Part shown: positions 51,701-58,985 of the stretch, piece after piece
Position numbering within the stretch: the first letter of the stretch is position 1
How the letters are laid out: the number at the start of each line of letters is the position of its first letter
DNA from: Struthio camelus
Lineage: Eukaryota; Chordata; Aves; Struthioniformes; Struthionidae
Assembly: GCF_040807025.1 (NCBI RefSeq)
Contig: NC_090945.1
Span: 74,163,088 to 74,227,087 of the forward strand
DNA: 64,000 nucleotides
Direction of reading: 5' to 3'
The notes under the pieces: model-generated
Seen by the model: the letters and a program-made list of their open reading frames with translations, nothing else
What the model was told of the DNA's origin: nothing
The model's database searches: none
Program-made: the position numbers and the translations under genes

Positions 51701-54700
51701 TATACAGGTCCTGATTGCAACTCAGCCCAGGAAGCAAAGCAGCTGTAGCTGGTGTGCCCTGCCAGACCTGAGCTGGCTCTGTGGGGAACCCGCAAACCAG
51801 GAAACCCTGGTTCATCCAGCCTGTCACGTGTGCAGATAGGAGTGCAGGTGTGACAGCAGCTGTGTGAGAAATAAAGTGTCTGTGGAGTTTAGATGCCTCT
51901 ATGTATAGCCAGCAGCTGAGCGAGGCTTCAGATACTGAGGCCTCGCTCAGCTGGCTTACATTGATTTTCTAAGTAAATGCCAAGATTTATTGCCAGTGCC
52001 AAGTCCTGCTGGAAGAACACTGTTTTGTGGGGTGGAGGTTTTTTTTGGTTATTACAGTTTAATTTTCTAAGAAATCACTTTTCTGGAGTTGGAGTTTGGA
52101 TTTTTAGAAGGCAGTTTTGAAAGGATTGTCCTTCGGTGTTGGAGGAATGTTGTGATAGGAAACCAGCATGGATAATTTCAATAGCTATTGTAGCAGAATT
52201 GATGGGGAAAAAATTGAATATGGCAGATGCTTTTGAATACAGTACTCATGAGTTGCTCATTTGATTTGAATGGGACTAATGTTTATTAAGTAATAAGCAT
52301 TTGTAAGTTTAAGTTCTATAGGTTTATAGTTCTACAAAAACCAAAGAGGAAGAAAAAGGAGGTTCATTATTTTTCCATGTTTAATAGCTCTCAGTTTTGT
52401 AGAGGAGGAAGCTGGATAGAAACTCAGTGTTGAAATTTATTTGTTAATGTTTTATAATAGCTAGTTGCACTATAGTTTGTATATGAGTCATTCCAGGTTA
52501 CATCTATAGGGGATCTTGTAAGACAGCATCGTATTTTGAAGATCAGTGGGGTTGTCACAGATACAATCACAAAGCTAGGCACGTGTCTGTTTTGGCAAGC
52601 TTTGAATATTTCAGTCGTGTCCATTAATTTCACAAGAACAAGGCTGTGGTAAACTTAAATTAGCAGTAAAATACGAAAATTAAATATTGAGGCATTTTTA
52701 GTGAGTGGATTGAGATTATTTTTCGCACAAAGATGAATTCTTAATCAGCCTTATAACCTTTTTTCCTTGCGTTGACACGTTAATTCTCTAGATTTGTATT
52801 ATGATATCAAATTATTGGTACTATTGCTAAGTCACCCTTCCAGAATTTAAACATTAAATTTTGTTGCTGTTTGTTTGCTGCCTTTGTGTGTGGGTTTTTT
52901 TTTTTTTTTTAAACCCTGAACTGTTTATCATATTGCCTAATACTGCTTCATTGTTTCCTTGTGTTTTTCATCTCCTGGGTTGCTATCTGTTTTCTCTCGT
53001 TAAAGCAAGATTAGATTACTCAGATTATGAAGTAGATTATAATCTAAGACTACATAGATTATAAAATAAGGGGCTGGAATTCGTCTTTACACTGCATTTG
53101 CACTATACTGTATCAATAAAGCATGAGCCCTCAGTAGGGTTCATACTGGCTGTAATAGTTCAAATAATAAATGTTCTACTGTAGTTGGACAGTGCTTTCC
53201 CATTAGTGTTAAAAATTGAACGGTGTGACTTCTGGGACCTAGCAAATTGGTTCTGTCACCAGACTTTCCTCCTTAACATGTAAGTATACTATTTATGGTA
53301 CAATGAAGTCTGATTATTGTCTAAACAGTTCTCTATATTGAATACTGATCTGCAGAGAATGAGTGGCAGCCAGGAAAAACAGAGCTGGTGGGAAAAGGCG
53401 CTCTATTCTCCCCTCTTCCCTGCATCACAGTGCGAAGGTAAGAAGCTATGAATGTTGGGACTAGCTGGCTGTTGCACTTCCGTTAGAATTAAGCACGTTT
53501 CCTTATGGGTTTGAATTGTTACGGGTGAATTAGAATTACCATCTTATTTTAAAGCAGTAAACTTTTTAAGGCTGTTTTTTTTTATCCAGGAGAGAACTGG
53601 GATGGTTAAATTACATTTATAACAAATGCCTAGCATGCTTCTAAATAGTTTTCAAACTAAAATGCTTTAAAATAGTCTATTTATGTAAATTTCCTTATAC
53701 TAGAGCTTTGCTTTACCCTTTACCTTTGACTCTGGAAATATTTTATTAAGATTTGGAATAATTTTCAACCTGAATAATAATTATTAGGTAGCTAATTTTA
53801 TAAGCATGCAAAAATTACTTGTTATAGGTTTGCATGAAGAACACGCACATTATTCAGGGAAGGTGTGGAATTCCTCCCGAGCTGGGCAGCAGAGGGGTCT
53901 GCCGCTTCGCCGGTCCTGCCCAGTGACAACTTGGGAGTTTTTCAGGCTCTGTTCAGTTAGAGATCTGTTTCCCTAAGAACCCAGAAGTAGATTAGCAAAT
54001 AATTAATAATGATTATTTAATTGTTCTTAGAGTGCATCTTAAACTGCACACTACTAAACTGTGTTTCTGGTGCCTGAATATCCGTACTTTGGTGTTTAGG
54101 ACAGTTTAGGTAACTTTCAAGAACATCTTCACTTATTTCACTCCCAGCTAGAGAAATATGTTTGCCCTGTGAAATGGTCAAATCCATGTCTACAGGACTT
54201 GGATCTGCACTGTACCTCCTGGACAGATCACACAGCTTCCTGCAGAAAAATGCTCAATCTTTACAAAGTAAAAATGTTTGGTGTCCCTTTGTACAGCGTC
54301 CCCTTCCCCCCGCCCCCACGCTGTGATAATGGCAGCGGTATTATTGGTGTAATAGCAAATGCACTGACCTGGGCGATCTTGCAGAGGTATTTTACACCTG
54401 ATAATCCTTTAAGTCCAGTGAGTTGAATTGTGTAATCTTTTTGCTGACATCTGCTGGTGAGCTCACCGAACTATCTCGGTGTTTCACCACCTCATTTTAT
54501 CAGAGGAAGACACTGAATACACAGTATAAAATAGGGTGAAGTCCAGAACCTACTTAGTATGAGTACAGAGTACAGTGTTAAGATGAATAGTTCCAGAATT
54601 TCATCTACGTTTAGACTAGATTTAACAAAACCAGAGCTTTTTCCTCAGAGCTAACGTTACTCTTTCACAAATCTTCAGCTCTATACTAATACATGTGACT

Positions 54701-56479
54701 CATATATATGGATATGATATGTATTATTATTATTATATGTTGAAGGTTTCTTCTGGTAGGAGTAGAAACCACAGCAGTTCATGTTATTTTGTTTTGCCCT
54801 TCAGTCAGGATCGGGCCGCTGCTGCAGTAGATTTTTTCGTAGGTAGAGAAATGTGAATGATCTAAAACAGCATGTAGTATCAGAATTAAGAAATGTACTG
54901 ATCCTTTTCCAATAAAAAAGGAAATCTTGCTCTTTGAACCTCATTATTTTAAATGTTTTCATTAACAAAGTAGCTTATTTTTATTTGGTCATGCAGGTAA
55001 GATTTGATGATGTTTTAGTAAGATGATATGCTTAGCTTTTTAAGGATGTCCGACTTGAATCTCAAACTCTCTGCTCATTAATGTGGCTTAGAATGTGAAT
55101 TTTAAGGCTGCTTCTCTAAATTTTTTTTTTTAAAAATGTAAATAATAGTGTTTCTCAATTCTTTTTTTTTCCTCCTTCTTCCTCTGAAAAACAAACCCCA
55201 CTGTAAGAGTGTTATACAAATGCCAAGGGAGAGAATGGTGTAGGAGAATTTGCAGATGTAAAGGAAACATCCAATGGTGATGAACACCTTTTAGATTTTA
55301 ATATGGTAAGTTTGTTGTTGGTTTGGGGAAGGAGTTTTTTGTTTGTTTTATAAAGGTATGCTACCACATTTTTCCTTTCCTCACAGTTTTCAGTTTAGAG
55401 GAAAAAAAAAAAGAAAAATGAAAATGGCCTCAAATACCTGAAAAAAATCCTTCAAAGCTTTTCTTTCATCATTTTTTTTTTTTTAATCTCTTCCTTGTCT
55501 TTGATATTCTTCTGAGAACTCACAGTGTTCAGGTTTGTACTTTGAATAGTTAAGCAGATTCAGTTTCCTTTGGGAATAGTTGGTTTTTGCTTGCAAAGTA
55601 TGTTAAAAATATGAATCTTTTTTCCTCAGTTTCTAACTTCAGTAAGTATAGGGTGGGCTGATGTGCACTGTGGAAGGCAGGAGAGGCCAGTAACCAAAAG
55701 GAGTGAATGTAATGTGTGCTCAGTTCTGTCCTGTCAAGCAAAAAGCTGATGCACTTAGTGGTATTTTTTTGCTGTAGGAAAATATTCATGTGCAATCATA
55801 TGCAACTACTGATACGTTTTTAAACTTCATGTTGATGACAAGACCTAAGCCTTACGCTTTGACATGCTTTCTGTAACTTTACTGATTCAGCTGACAACAT
55901 ACTGGTTTTGCTGGAAGTTCAGGCAGATTAATGATGTATTTCCTTAATATATAATATTTATTACCAAAATTTGGAGATAATTTTAAGAGTAATTTTTCTA
56001 AATTACCAGTGATAATGAGGCATTCTAATTTAGTTCACCCTTGTTTCTCTTGCTCTTGTGCAAACCCTAAAATTAAGGAATAGGGAAAAAAACCCAGAAA
56101 CCCTCCACTTTTTTTCCTCCTGTTCTCTAGTCCTTACTACATAATGCACTAAGTCAGGGAAAGGGAAAACTTGTGCTGCAATTGTGACATCTCTTCTAAA
56201 CATCTGCAAAAATCCTGCAGTACATGCCAGCCTAGAAGCAAACGAGTATGTTGGGTTTTTTGATTGTTCCCAATCAACACTGTCAGTTTAAATCCTTAGG
56301 TTTCTTCTGTTTATGAAGCAAGATGTGCAGATGATATAAATTCTGAGGCAAAACCAAATGGCTTCAGGAAGAATATCTACTCCAGTGATAGCTCCAGCTC
56401 TGAAGAGACAGCTTCAGAAGGTGGAAGTGAATGGGCTGATCCTTGTGAGGAGGAGCTTTTTTCTCGAACTCAACTATAG
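8162..56479 (+). CDS. KIAA0232: KIAA0232 orthologue, complete coding sequence in eight exons (join 8162-8392, 22043-22180, 35986-36052, 37556-37637, 39224-42521, 53329-53437, 55208-55305, 56300-56479)
   Basis: The spliced frame is 4,203 nt and encodes 1,400 residues. I recognise it as the vertebrate KIAA0232 protein (DUF4603 family, from memory) by its N-terminus (ICTVVVDGLPSESSSSS), the YYEAFPPLSEKPVCLQEI segment and the WWEKALYSPLFPAS segment. All seven introns are GT-AG and keep phase. Visible features are: an N-terminal part (1-123) with hydrophobic patches; a basic GAYKKWGKSKKK stretch near 88-99; serine runs near 204-210, 287-302 and 351-357; lysine/arginine-rich stretches near 312-346 and 364-376 that could be nuclear localisation signals; a long acidic, serine-rich and probably disordered middle; an SDSDSEV patch; and an acidic, serine-rich C-terminus (about 1369-1400). 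There is no signal peptide or transmembrane segment. Molecular function is not established and I do not assign one. Nothing suggests a pseudogene. Confidence 0.96.
10963..11003. repeat. 21-bp tandem duplication
   Basis: The unit ttttagaactctatttctgt plus one base begins at 10963 and is repeated from 10984. Confidence 0.9.
13797..13870. repeat. TG/TA/CA compound microsatellite
   Basis: The tract is impure TGTA repeats passing into TA repeats, a CA repeat of about seven units, then TA repeats. It produces a spurious short ORF rich in Tyr, Thr and His. Confidence 0.9.
14901..14925. repeat. AT-rich palindrome pair
   Basis: Two copies of the self-complementary word aacatatgtt, three bases apart, lie within a longer AT-rich stretch of TTAAT/ATGTT repeats at about 14870-14945. 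Confidence 0.8.
17023..17129 (-). mobile_element. CR1 LINE 3' tail fragment, reverse orientation
   Basis: On the minus strand this reads ggcaatatgctctaggtgac, then gctggactagatggtctcca and a final attctgtgattctgtga. It matches the last 100 bp or so of the CR1 type at 6312-6722, so it is a very short truncated copy inserted against the direction of KIAA0232. Confidence 0.9.
19308..19349. repeat. Polypyrimidine tract (T-run then C16)
   Basis: A run of about 14 T is followed by cctcctcctc and 16 C residues, an uninterrupted pyrimidine strand of about 40 nt. Confidence 0.95.
22043..22180 (+). CDS. KIAA0232: KIAA0232 coding exon 2 (residues 78-123)
   Basis: The acceptor is tttgatttcag and the donor gaa|gtaagt, both strong. 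The 46 codons start ENDIFLGWEKGAYKKWGKSK and end RSASDE. The segment is lysine-rich and contains AYKKWGKS (residues 89-96), which fits the loose Walker A pattern [AG]-x4-G-K-[ST]. No other nucleotide-binding motif is apparent, so the match may be chance. Both ends are phase 0, so skipping this exon would remove 46 residues in frame. Confidence 0.97.
22768..22813. repeat. A-rich low-complexity tract
   Basis: Runs of A11-A12 are separated by single G residues, about 45 bp long. No LINE or SINE body is recognisable on its 5' side. Confidence 0.95.
24639..24673. repeat. Alternating purine-pyrimidine GT/CA/GC tract
   Basis: The tract is a GT run turning into CA and then CG-containing units (gcacgcacgcgca), with few breaks in purine-pyrimidine alternation. 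This composition is favourable to Z-DNA. Confidence 0.85.
28786..28811. repeat. 11-bp perfect inverted repeat with 4-nt loop
   Basis: The arms gtatgagttct and agaactcatac flank tcac. No T-run or other context suggests a function; it is inside an intron. Confidence 0.9.
30355..30378. repeat. (GTTT)6 microsatellite
   Basis: Six perfect GTTT units. Confidence 0.95.
31065..31082. repeat. C18 homopolymer
   Basis: Eighteen consecutive C residues preceded by a pyrimidine-rich stretch. It gives rise to spurious Pro-rich and Gly-rich short ORFs on the two strands. Confidence 0.95.
32709..32748. repeat. Alternating purine-pyrimidine TG/CA/CG tract
   Basis: A TG run passes through gcatgcacacgtgcacacgc and ends in a CA run. 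It is similar in character to the tract at 24639-24673 but not an obvious copy of it. Confidence 0.85.
33863..33898. repeat. (CTTT)n microsatellite, about nine units
   Basis: A near-perfect tetranucleotide run of CTTT units lies in the second large intron. Confidence 0.95.
35986..36052 (+). CDS. KIAA0232: KIAA0232 coding exon 3 (residues 124-145 plus first base of 146)
   Basis: This is a short 67-nt exon with acceptor ttgtacag and donor caag|gtaagt. It encodes SSGIETLVEELCSRLKDLQS followed by KQ, a stretch with leucine spacing compatible with a short amphipathic helix. It ends in phase 1, and the next exon completes a GAG codon. Confidence 0.96.
36053..37555 (+). other. KIAA0232 intron between coding exons 3 and 4 (1.5 kb)
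   Basis: The intron is bounded by caag|gtaagt and ccaaaacag. It carries a TG-TA microsatellite at about 36674-36715 and G-runs at 36120-36129 and 36947-36958. Nothing else recognisable is seen. Confidence 0.9.
36674..36715. repeat. (TG)n(TA)n microsatellite
   Basis: About ten TG units are followed by about six TA units and an imperfect tail. It is a likely length-polymorphic locus inside a short intron. Confidence 0.9.
37556..37637 (+). CDS. KIAA0232: KIAA0232 coding exon 4 (residues 146-172 plus two bases of 173)
   Basis: The acceptor is ccaaaacag. The exon encodes EEKIHKKLEGSLSPETDLSP and continues to DQVE, then leaves two bases (AT) that join the G at 39224 to make Met173. The donor aat|gtattgg is weak: GT is present, but there is no A at -2, no G at -1 and no G at +5. 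The protein match across the junction (VEM-YYEAF) supports its use. Confidence 0.93.
37638..39223 (+). other. KIAA0232 intron between coding exons 4 and 5 (1.6 kb)
   Basis: The intron is bounded by the weak donor aat|gtattgg and the acceptor ttttgtgtgcag. It contains an exact 27-bp tandem duplication (38619-38672). Retention would extend the preceding frame by 22 residues to a TGA at 37705-37707. Confidence 0.88.
38619..38672. repeat. Exact 27-bp tandem duplication
   Basis: The unit beginning atcttgttagaaatggagac occurs twice head to tail (38619-38645 and 38646-38672) with no mismatch, so the duplication is probably recent. Confidence 0.95.
39224..42521 (+). CDS. KIAA0232: KIAA0232 giant coding exon 5 (third base of codon 173, then residues 174-1272)
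   Basis: This 3,298-nt internal exon has acceptor ttttgtgtgcag and donor acag|gtaggt. The open frame happens to extend 26 nt upstream to an ATG at 39198, but that lies in the intron and the splice junction fits better. At the far end the frame runs past the donor to a stop at 42543-42545. The exon holds the serine tracts, the basic stretches and the long acidic middle, and ends with a cysteine-containing KFCGCKAGCHFP segment. AGC/AGT serine codons at about 39757-39777 form a small coding microsatellite. Confidence 0.98.
45770..46760 (+). mobile_element. Old, diverged CR1/L3-like LINE fragment
   Basis: Degraded segments appear in the order expected of an ancient CR1/L3 element: gatatcattaatgatcttgt (46 kb mark), gataccacactgggaaaatc (46083), the rtl-like linker with cataaatcatgacacgcttt, taattgctcctctgtacttg, ctggagtaccctgttcagtt, and tagactagatgacctcgcag near the end. 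Reading frames are broken throughout. An A-rich tract (about 46017-46063) lies inside. The region 46070-46640 is the best supported; the 5' limit is uncertain. Confidence 0.75.
46017..46063. repeat. A-rich tract inside the old LINE fragment
   Basis: A run of about 19 A followed by GAAA-type units interrupts the old CR1/L3 homology. It has probably expanded within the decayed element. Confidence 0.9.
47781..47826. repeat. 25-bp tandem duplication, nearly exact
   Basis: The unit aagtggctttctagaagttg (first 20 of 25 bases) starts at 47781 and again at 47806 with a single A-to-G difference. Confidence 0.95.
51513..51960. repeat. GC-rich block, probable unclassified interspersed repeat
   Basis: The block is clearly richer in G+C than its flanks. 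It starts TGTGAGCC and ends GGCTTACA, imperfect inverted ends of the TG...CA kind seen in LTRs, has an AATAAA near 51871, and carries a strong hairpin near its 3' end. I cannot find matching target-site duplications and do not recognise the family. A solo LTR is one possibility, an unrelated repeat or conserved element another. Confidence 0.4.
51913..51953. repeat. 19-bp near-perfect inverted repeat with 3-nt loop
   Basis: The left arm cagctgagcgaggcttcag (51913-51931) and the right arm (51935-51953) are reverse complements except for one position, which would be a G-U pair in RNA. The loop is ATA. The stem is too short for a typical microRNA precursor. Confidence 0.9.
53329..53437 (+). CDS. 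KIAA0232: KIAA0232 coding exon 6 (residues 1273-1308 plus first base of 1309)
   Basis: The acceptor is tgtctaaacag and the donor gaag|gtaaga. The exon encodes FSILNTDLQRMSGSQEKQSW followed by WEKALYSPLFPASQCE. The tryptophan-rich WWEKALYSPLFPAS segment (about 1292-1305) is one of the more distinctive parts of the C-terminus and was the key to finding this exon, more than 10 kb from its upstream neighbour. Confidence 0.96.
53438..55207 (+). other. KIAA0232 intron between coding exons 6 and 7 (1.8 kb)
   Basis: The intron is bounded by gaag|gtaaga and cccactgtaag. It is AT-rich with no recognised repeat or gene. A modestly GC-richer patch at about 53870-53940 has no identifiable content. Confidence 0.9.
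55208..55305 (+). CDS. KIAA0232: KIAA0232 coding exon 7 (residues 1309-1341)
   Basis: The acceptor cccactgtaag has a good pyrimidine tract about 20-45 nt upstream but a purine at -3. The donor is atg|gtaagt. The exon completes GAG for residue 1309, then encodes CYTNAKGENGVGEFADVKET and ends LLDFNM. The segment is acidic and has no recognisable domain. Confidence 0.95.
55306..56299 (+). other. KIAA0232 intron between coding exons 7 and 8 (1.0 kb)
   Basis: The intron is bounded by atg|gtaagt and aatccttag. It contains A-runs and T-runs only; nothing else is recognised. Confidence 0.9.
56300..56479 (+). CDS. KIAA0232: KIAA0232 terminal coding exon 8 (residues 1342-1400 and stop)
   Basis: The acceptor is taaatccttag. 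The exon encodes 59 residues, starting VSSVYEARCADDINSEAKPN, passing through a serine/glutamate-rich run (SSDSSSSEETASEGG) and ending EEELFSRTQL, then TAG at 56477-56479. The acidic, serine-rich tail resembles casein-kinase-2 target sequence in composition, but phosphorylation is only an inference. Confidence 0.97.
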   Translation, partial: VSSVYEARCADDINSEAKPNGFRKNIYSSDSSSSEETASEGGSEWADPCEEELFSRTQL

Positions 56480-57198
56480 AAACTGCAGAGTAGAACAGAT
56501 GATTTAAAAGTAACATGAGATGGAAAACTATCCTTCTTGAGGGTCTGTAGCTCTAAAACAACAACTTGAGTTTCCTCTTCAGTTAATGGATTCAGATGTG
56601 TATTTATCTTTCTCTTCTTGCTTATTTTATAGATGAGGACACAGCTGTCCTGTGGAAGATTTTTTTTCCCCCCCCCCCAAACTGTTAAATTCTTGGCTAT
56701 TTGAACTAGACTAGATTGTGTTGTCAAATCAAGAATGGATGTGCATGTGCTTGTCTTAGTAGTACCACTGCTTTTTTGCATCTTAATTGCAGTTATTTTC
56801 ATTCGTAACTGTAGCCCTACCACTATTACTATCTTCTTAGCATCGCAGTGTCTACAACTACTTCTGCTATTCAGAGACTTTAGCTTTTGGCACATTAGGC
56901 TTTGTTCTTTAAGAACTGGGAGATAAATACTTAACACTGTAATCTATCAGTGCCTTTCTGAATGCAGGAGAAAAGCATGAATGACTTGTCCAGTCTTCAT
57001 TCAGTAAATCTCATAACTTTGAAGTAGGAACAACAGGGTTGTGCTTTAGAGACTTACAGAAACTGTGTTTTCTATCCTATGATTTCCCCCTCCCCCTTCC
57101 CGCAAACCAACACTGAGGATACCATGGTTTGTATTTTTGCTAACTGGAGAAGCCAAGGATTTTTTTTGTAGGTATGGAGGCAATGTGGGCTTTTTCCT

Positions 57199-57220
57199 TT
57201 TTTTTTTTTTTTTTTTTTTG
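57199..57220. repeat. T-run of about 20 in the 3' UTR
   Basis: A nearly pure T homopolymer lies between the stop codon and the proximal AATAAA. In the transcript it would be a U-rich tract; no specific binding protein is inferred. Confidence 0.9.
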
Positions 57221-57280
57221 TCCTTTTTAGCAACTTGCCAATATAGGGCAGAAGTTTAGAAAGAAAGAACACCAAAAAAT

Positions 57281-57321
57281 AATAAACCACTGGGGTGATG
57301 TGTGGATTGTTGTGAATTTTG
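57281..57321 (+). promoter_or_regulatory. KIAA0232: Candidate proximal poly(A) signal
   Basis: AATAAA at 57281-57286 is followed within 10-35 nt by a GT-rich stretch (ggggtgatgtgtggattgtt). Use of this site would give a 3' UTR of only about 0.8 kb, dropping about 1.6 kb of potential regulatory sequence. It is predicted from the motifs only. Confidence 0.5.
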
Positions 57322-58938
57322 TAACAAGTAATGAGAATGTTGTCTTGTTGCAAATGATGGTATTCATGTAACCTGCAAAAGCATCCTATACTGAATTTGA
57401 GCCTGAATGACTGAAACTATCTAAAATGCTCAGAGTGTTCAATGTTTTATATGCAAAGGGTCAGTGCTTCACTTGAAAGAAATCCTGTGGCTGCTGCAGT
57501 TAGCTGCTGTTGTGGCTGTAATTTAGTAAATCTCGTAGTTCATTTTGTGTTTCTGAGAGAATGTGTGGGGCAAGTTATGTGTGTGGTGGGTGGGGGTAGG
57601 GAAGGTGATGACTTACAACATACATGTGTGATTGCAGTAGTGATTGTTGCTTTATGTGACTTGCTTTTTAAATTTTATTTTGTTAACTTAGAAAGTCAAT
57701 ACATTGTCAAGTTGCATCTGTACAAGACTATCAACTCCTTGTGCTTTTAACACATTATGCAAAATGTATAAGCCAGGAGGAGCAATATTTGCAAAACTAA
57801 ACATTCTAAGTTTTTACCAACTCATAGTTTAAAAAACAACAAACAACTAACTAATCTATACAATAGCAGCATGTCTATAACATCAGGAAGTGCAGAAAGT
57901 CCAATACTGACTTGAAAAGCTTAACCTTTAATTTTGACAGGCAATAAACCTCATGGAAAAACGATAGTTGTTTGAAATGTGAGCTGAACTGGCTTTGAAA
58001 TATGTTCTATGCTAGGAAGGTTTTCTTAATAACTGGGTTTTGTTGCTGTTATTCAATTGATAGCGTAAGAATTGAAATACATGGTTTAAGAAAAACATGC
58101 CATTCTTTGTGCAACATTGTTATTGAAATCCTGACTTAAAATTGGCTTGGTTTGTCCTTACCCAGGGACGTTTTTTTGGTCCTCCTATTAAACAATATGT
58201 TTTAAGGTTTGTATTCATACAAAACAATCTTTTGACACTTTACAGGTTTTTTTCTTAATTTATTTGCAGACTTTGGGTAGATTTTTATATATTTTACTTT
58301 CTTCTGGAGCTTCCTTGAGAGGTTGTTTAGCACCTGCACTGAGAACTATTTAACTGTAAACATGACAGTAAAAAAAGAACTTTACACACAAATTCTTCAA
58401 ATCACTACAGTGAAGAATGGAATAGAACTTCATTCTAGAATAAGAAATGACCAAACGGATATATTTCAAACACAAACTTCAGCTCAGTTTATTTTGGATA
58501 GAGCTGCTTCTTTTGCAAGAAAGGGCTCAAAAATAGCAAAGGTGTTGCTTATAGTTACATTATGGCATGTAATATTCCAGCACCTTTGGGGAAAATAAAA
58601 TGGTATATTGAGCTTCGGCAATAACAAATTGTCTTTACTTGTTTTCATAGTTTAATGGCTAAAGCTCTAAAGCTTTCAGTGAGAGTTGAAGTGTGGTTTT
58701 TAGTTTTTCTGTATGGATAGAGACACACACAACAACAACAACAAAAGCATTAAAGGTTGGCAAACGCTGAACCGCACTGTGGTATGAAGCGCATTGCATA
58801 TCCATAGCACTGAAGTATCAGTTTTCCATTCCTGGGCTGAAATTTGTTTCTACTTTTTGCTTCAAGTGGTTGTATTGTTCTGATTTCACGTACACCAGAG
58901 TAACTGATTTTGTTTTCTTGTGGAGTTACTTAACACCG

Positions 58939-58985
58939 AATAAAAATATAAAAGGACAATTGGATGGTGTGTGTGTGTGTTCATT
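58939..58985 (+). promoter_or_regulatory. KIAA0232: Distal poly(A) signal with GT-rich downstream element
   Basis: AATAAA at 58939-58944 is followed by a CA dinucleotide at 58957-58958, a likely cleavage point, and then a ggatggtgtgtgtgtgtgt tract from 58962. This is the classic spacing of a vertebrate polyadenylation site and the best candidate for the distal end of the gene. Confidence 0.75.

Larger units (their letters stand above)
42522..53328 (+). other. KIAA0232 intron between coding exons 5 and 6 (10.8 kb)
   Basis: The intron is bounded by acag|gtaggt and tgtctaaacag. It contains an old CR1/L3-like LINE fragment (about 45770-46760) interrupted by an A-rich tract, a 25-bp tandem duplication (47781-47826), a 12-G run (50068-50079) and a GC-rich block with a hairpin (51513-51960). 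Confidence 0.9.
56480..58958 (+). other. KIAA0232: 3' UTR of KIAA0232
   Basis: No further coding exon is seen after the TAG. The stretch is AT-rich, with a T8C11-type tract at about 56660-56678 and a T-run of about 20 at 57199-57220. AATAAA hexamers occur at 57281, 57943, 58594 and 58939. The last is followed about 20 nt later by a GT-rich element, so the longest UTR probably ends near 58958, giving roughly 2.5 kb. A long 3' UTR agrees with what I recall of the human transcript. Confidence 0.75.

Noticed and set aside
51913..51953. MicroRNA precursor
   Set aside because: The stem is only 19 bp with a 3-nt loop, shorter than usual precursors, and no extension of pairing is seen beyond it.
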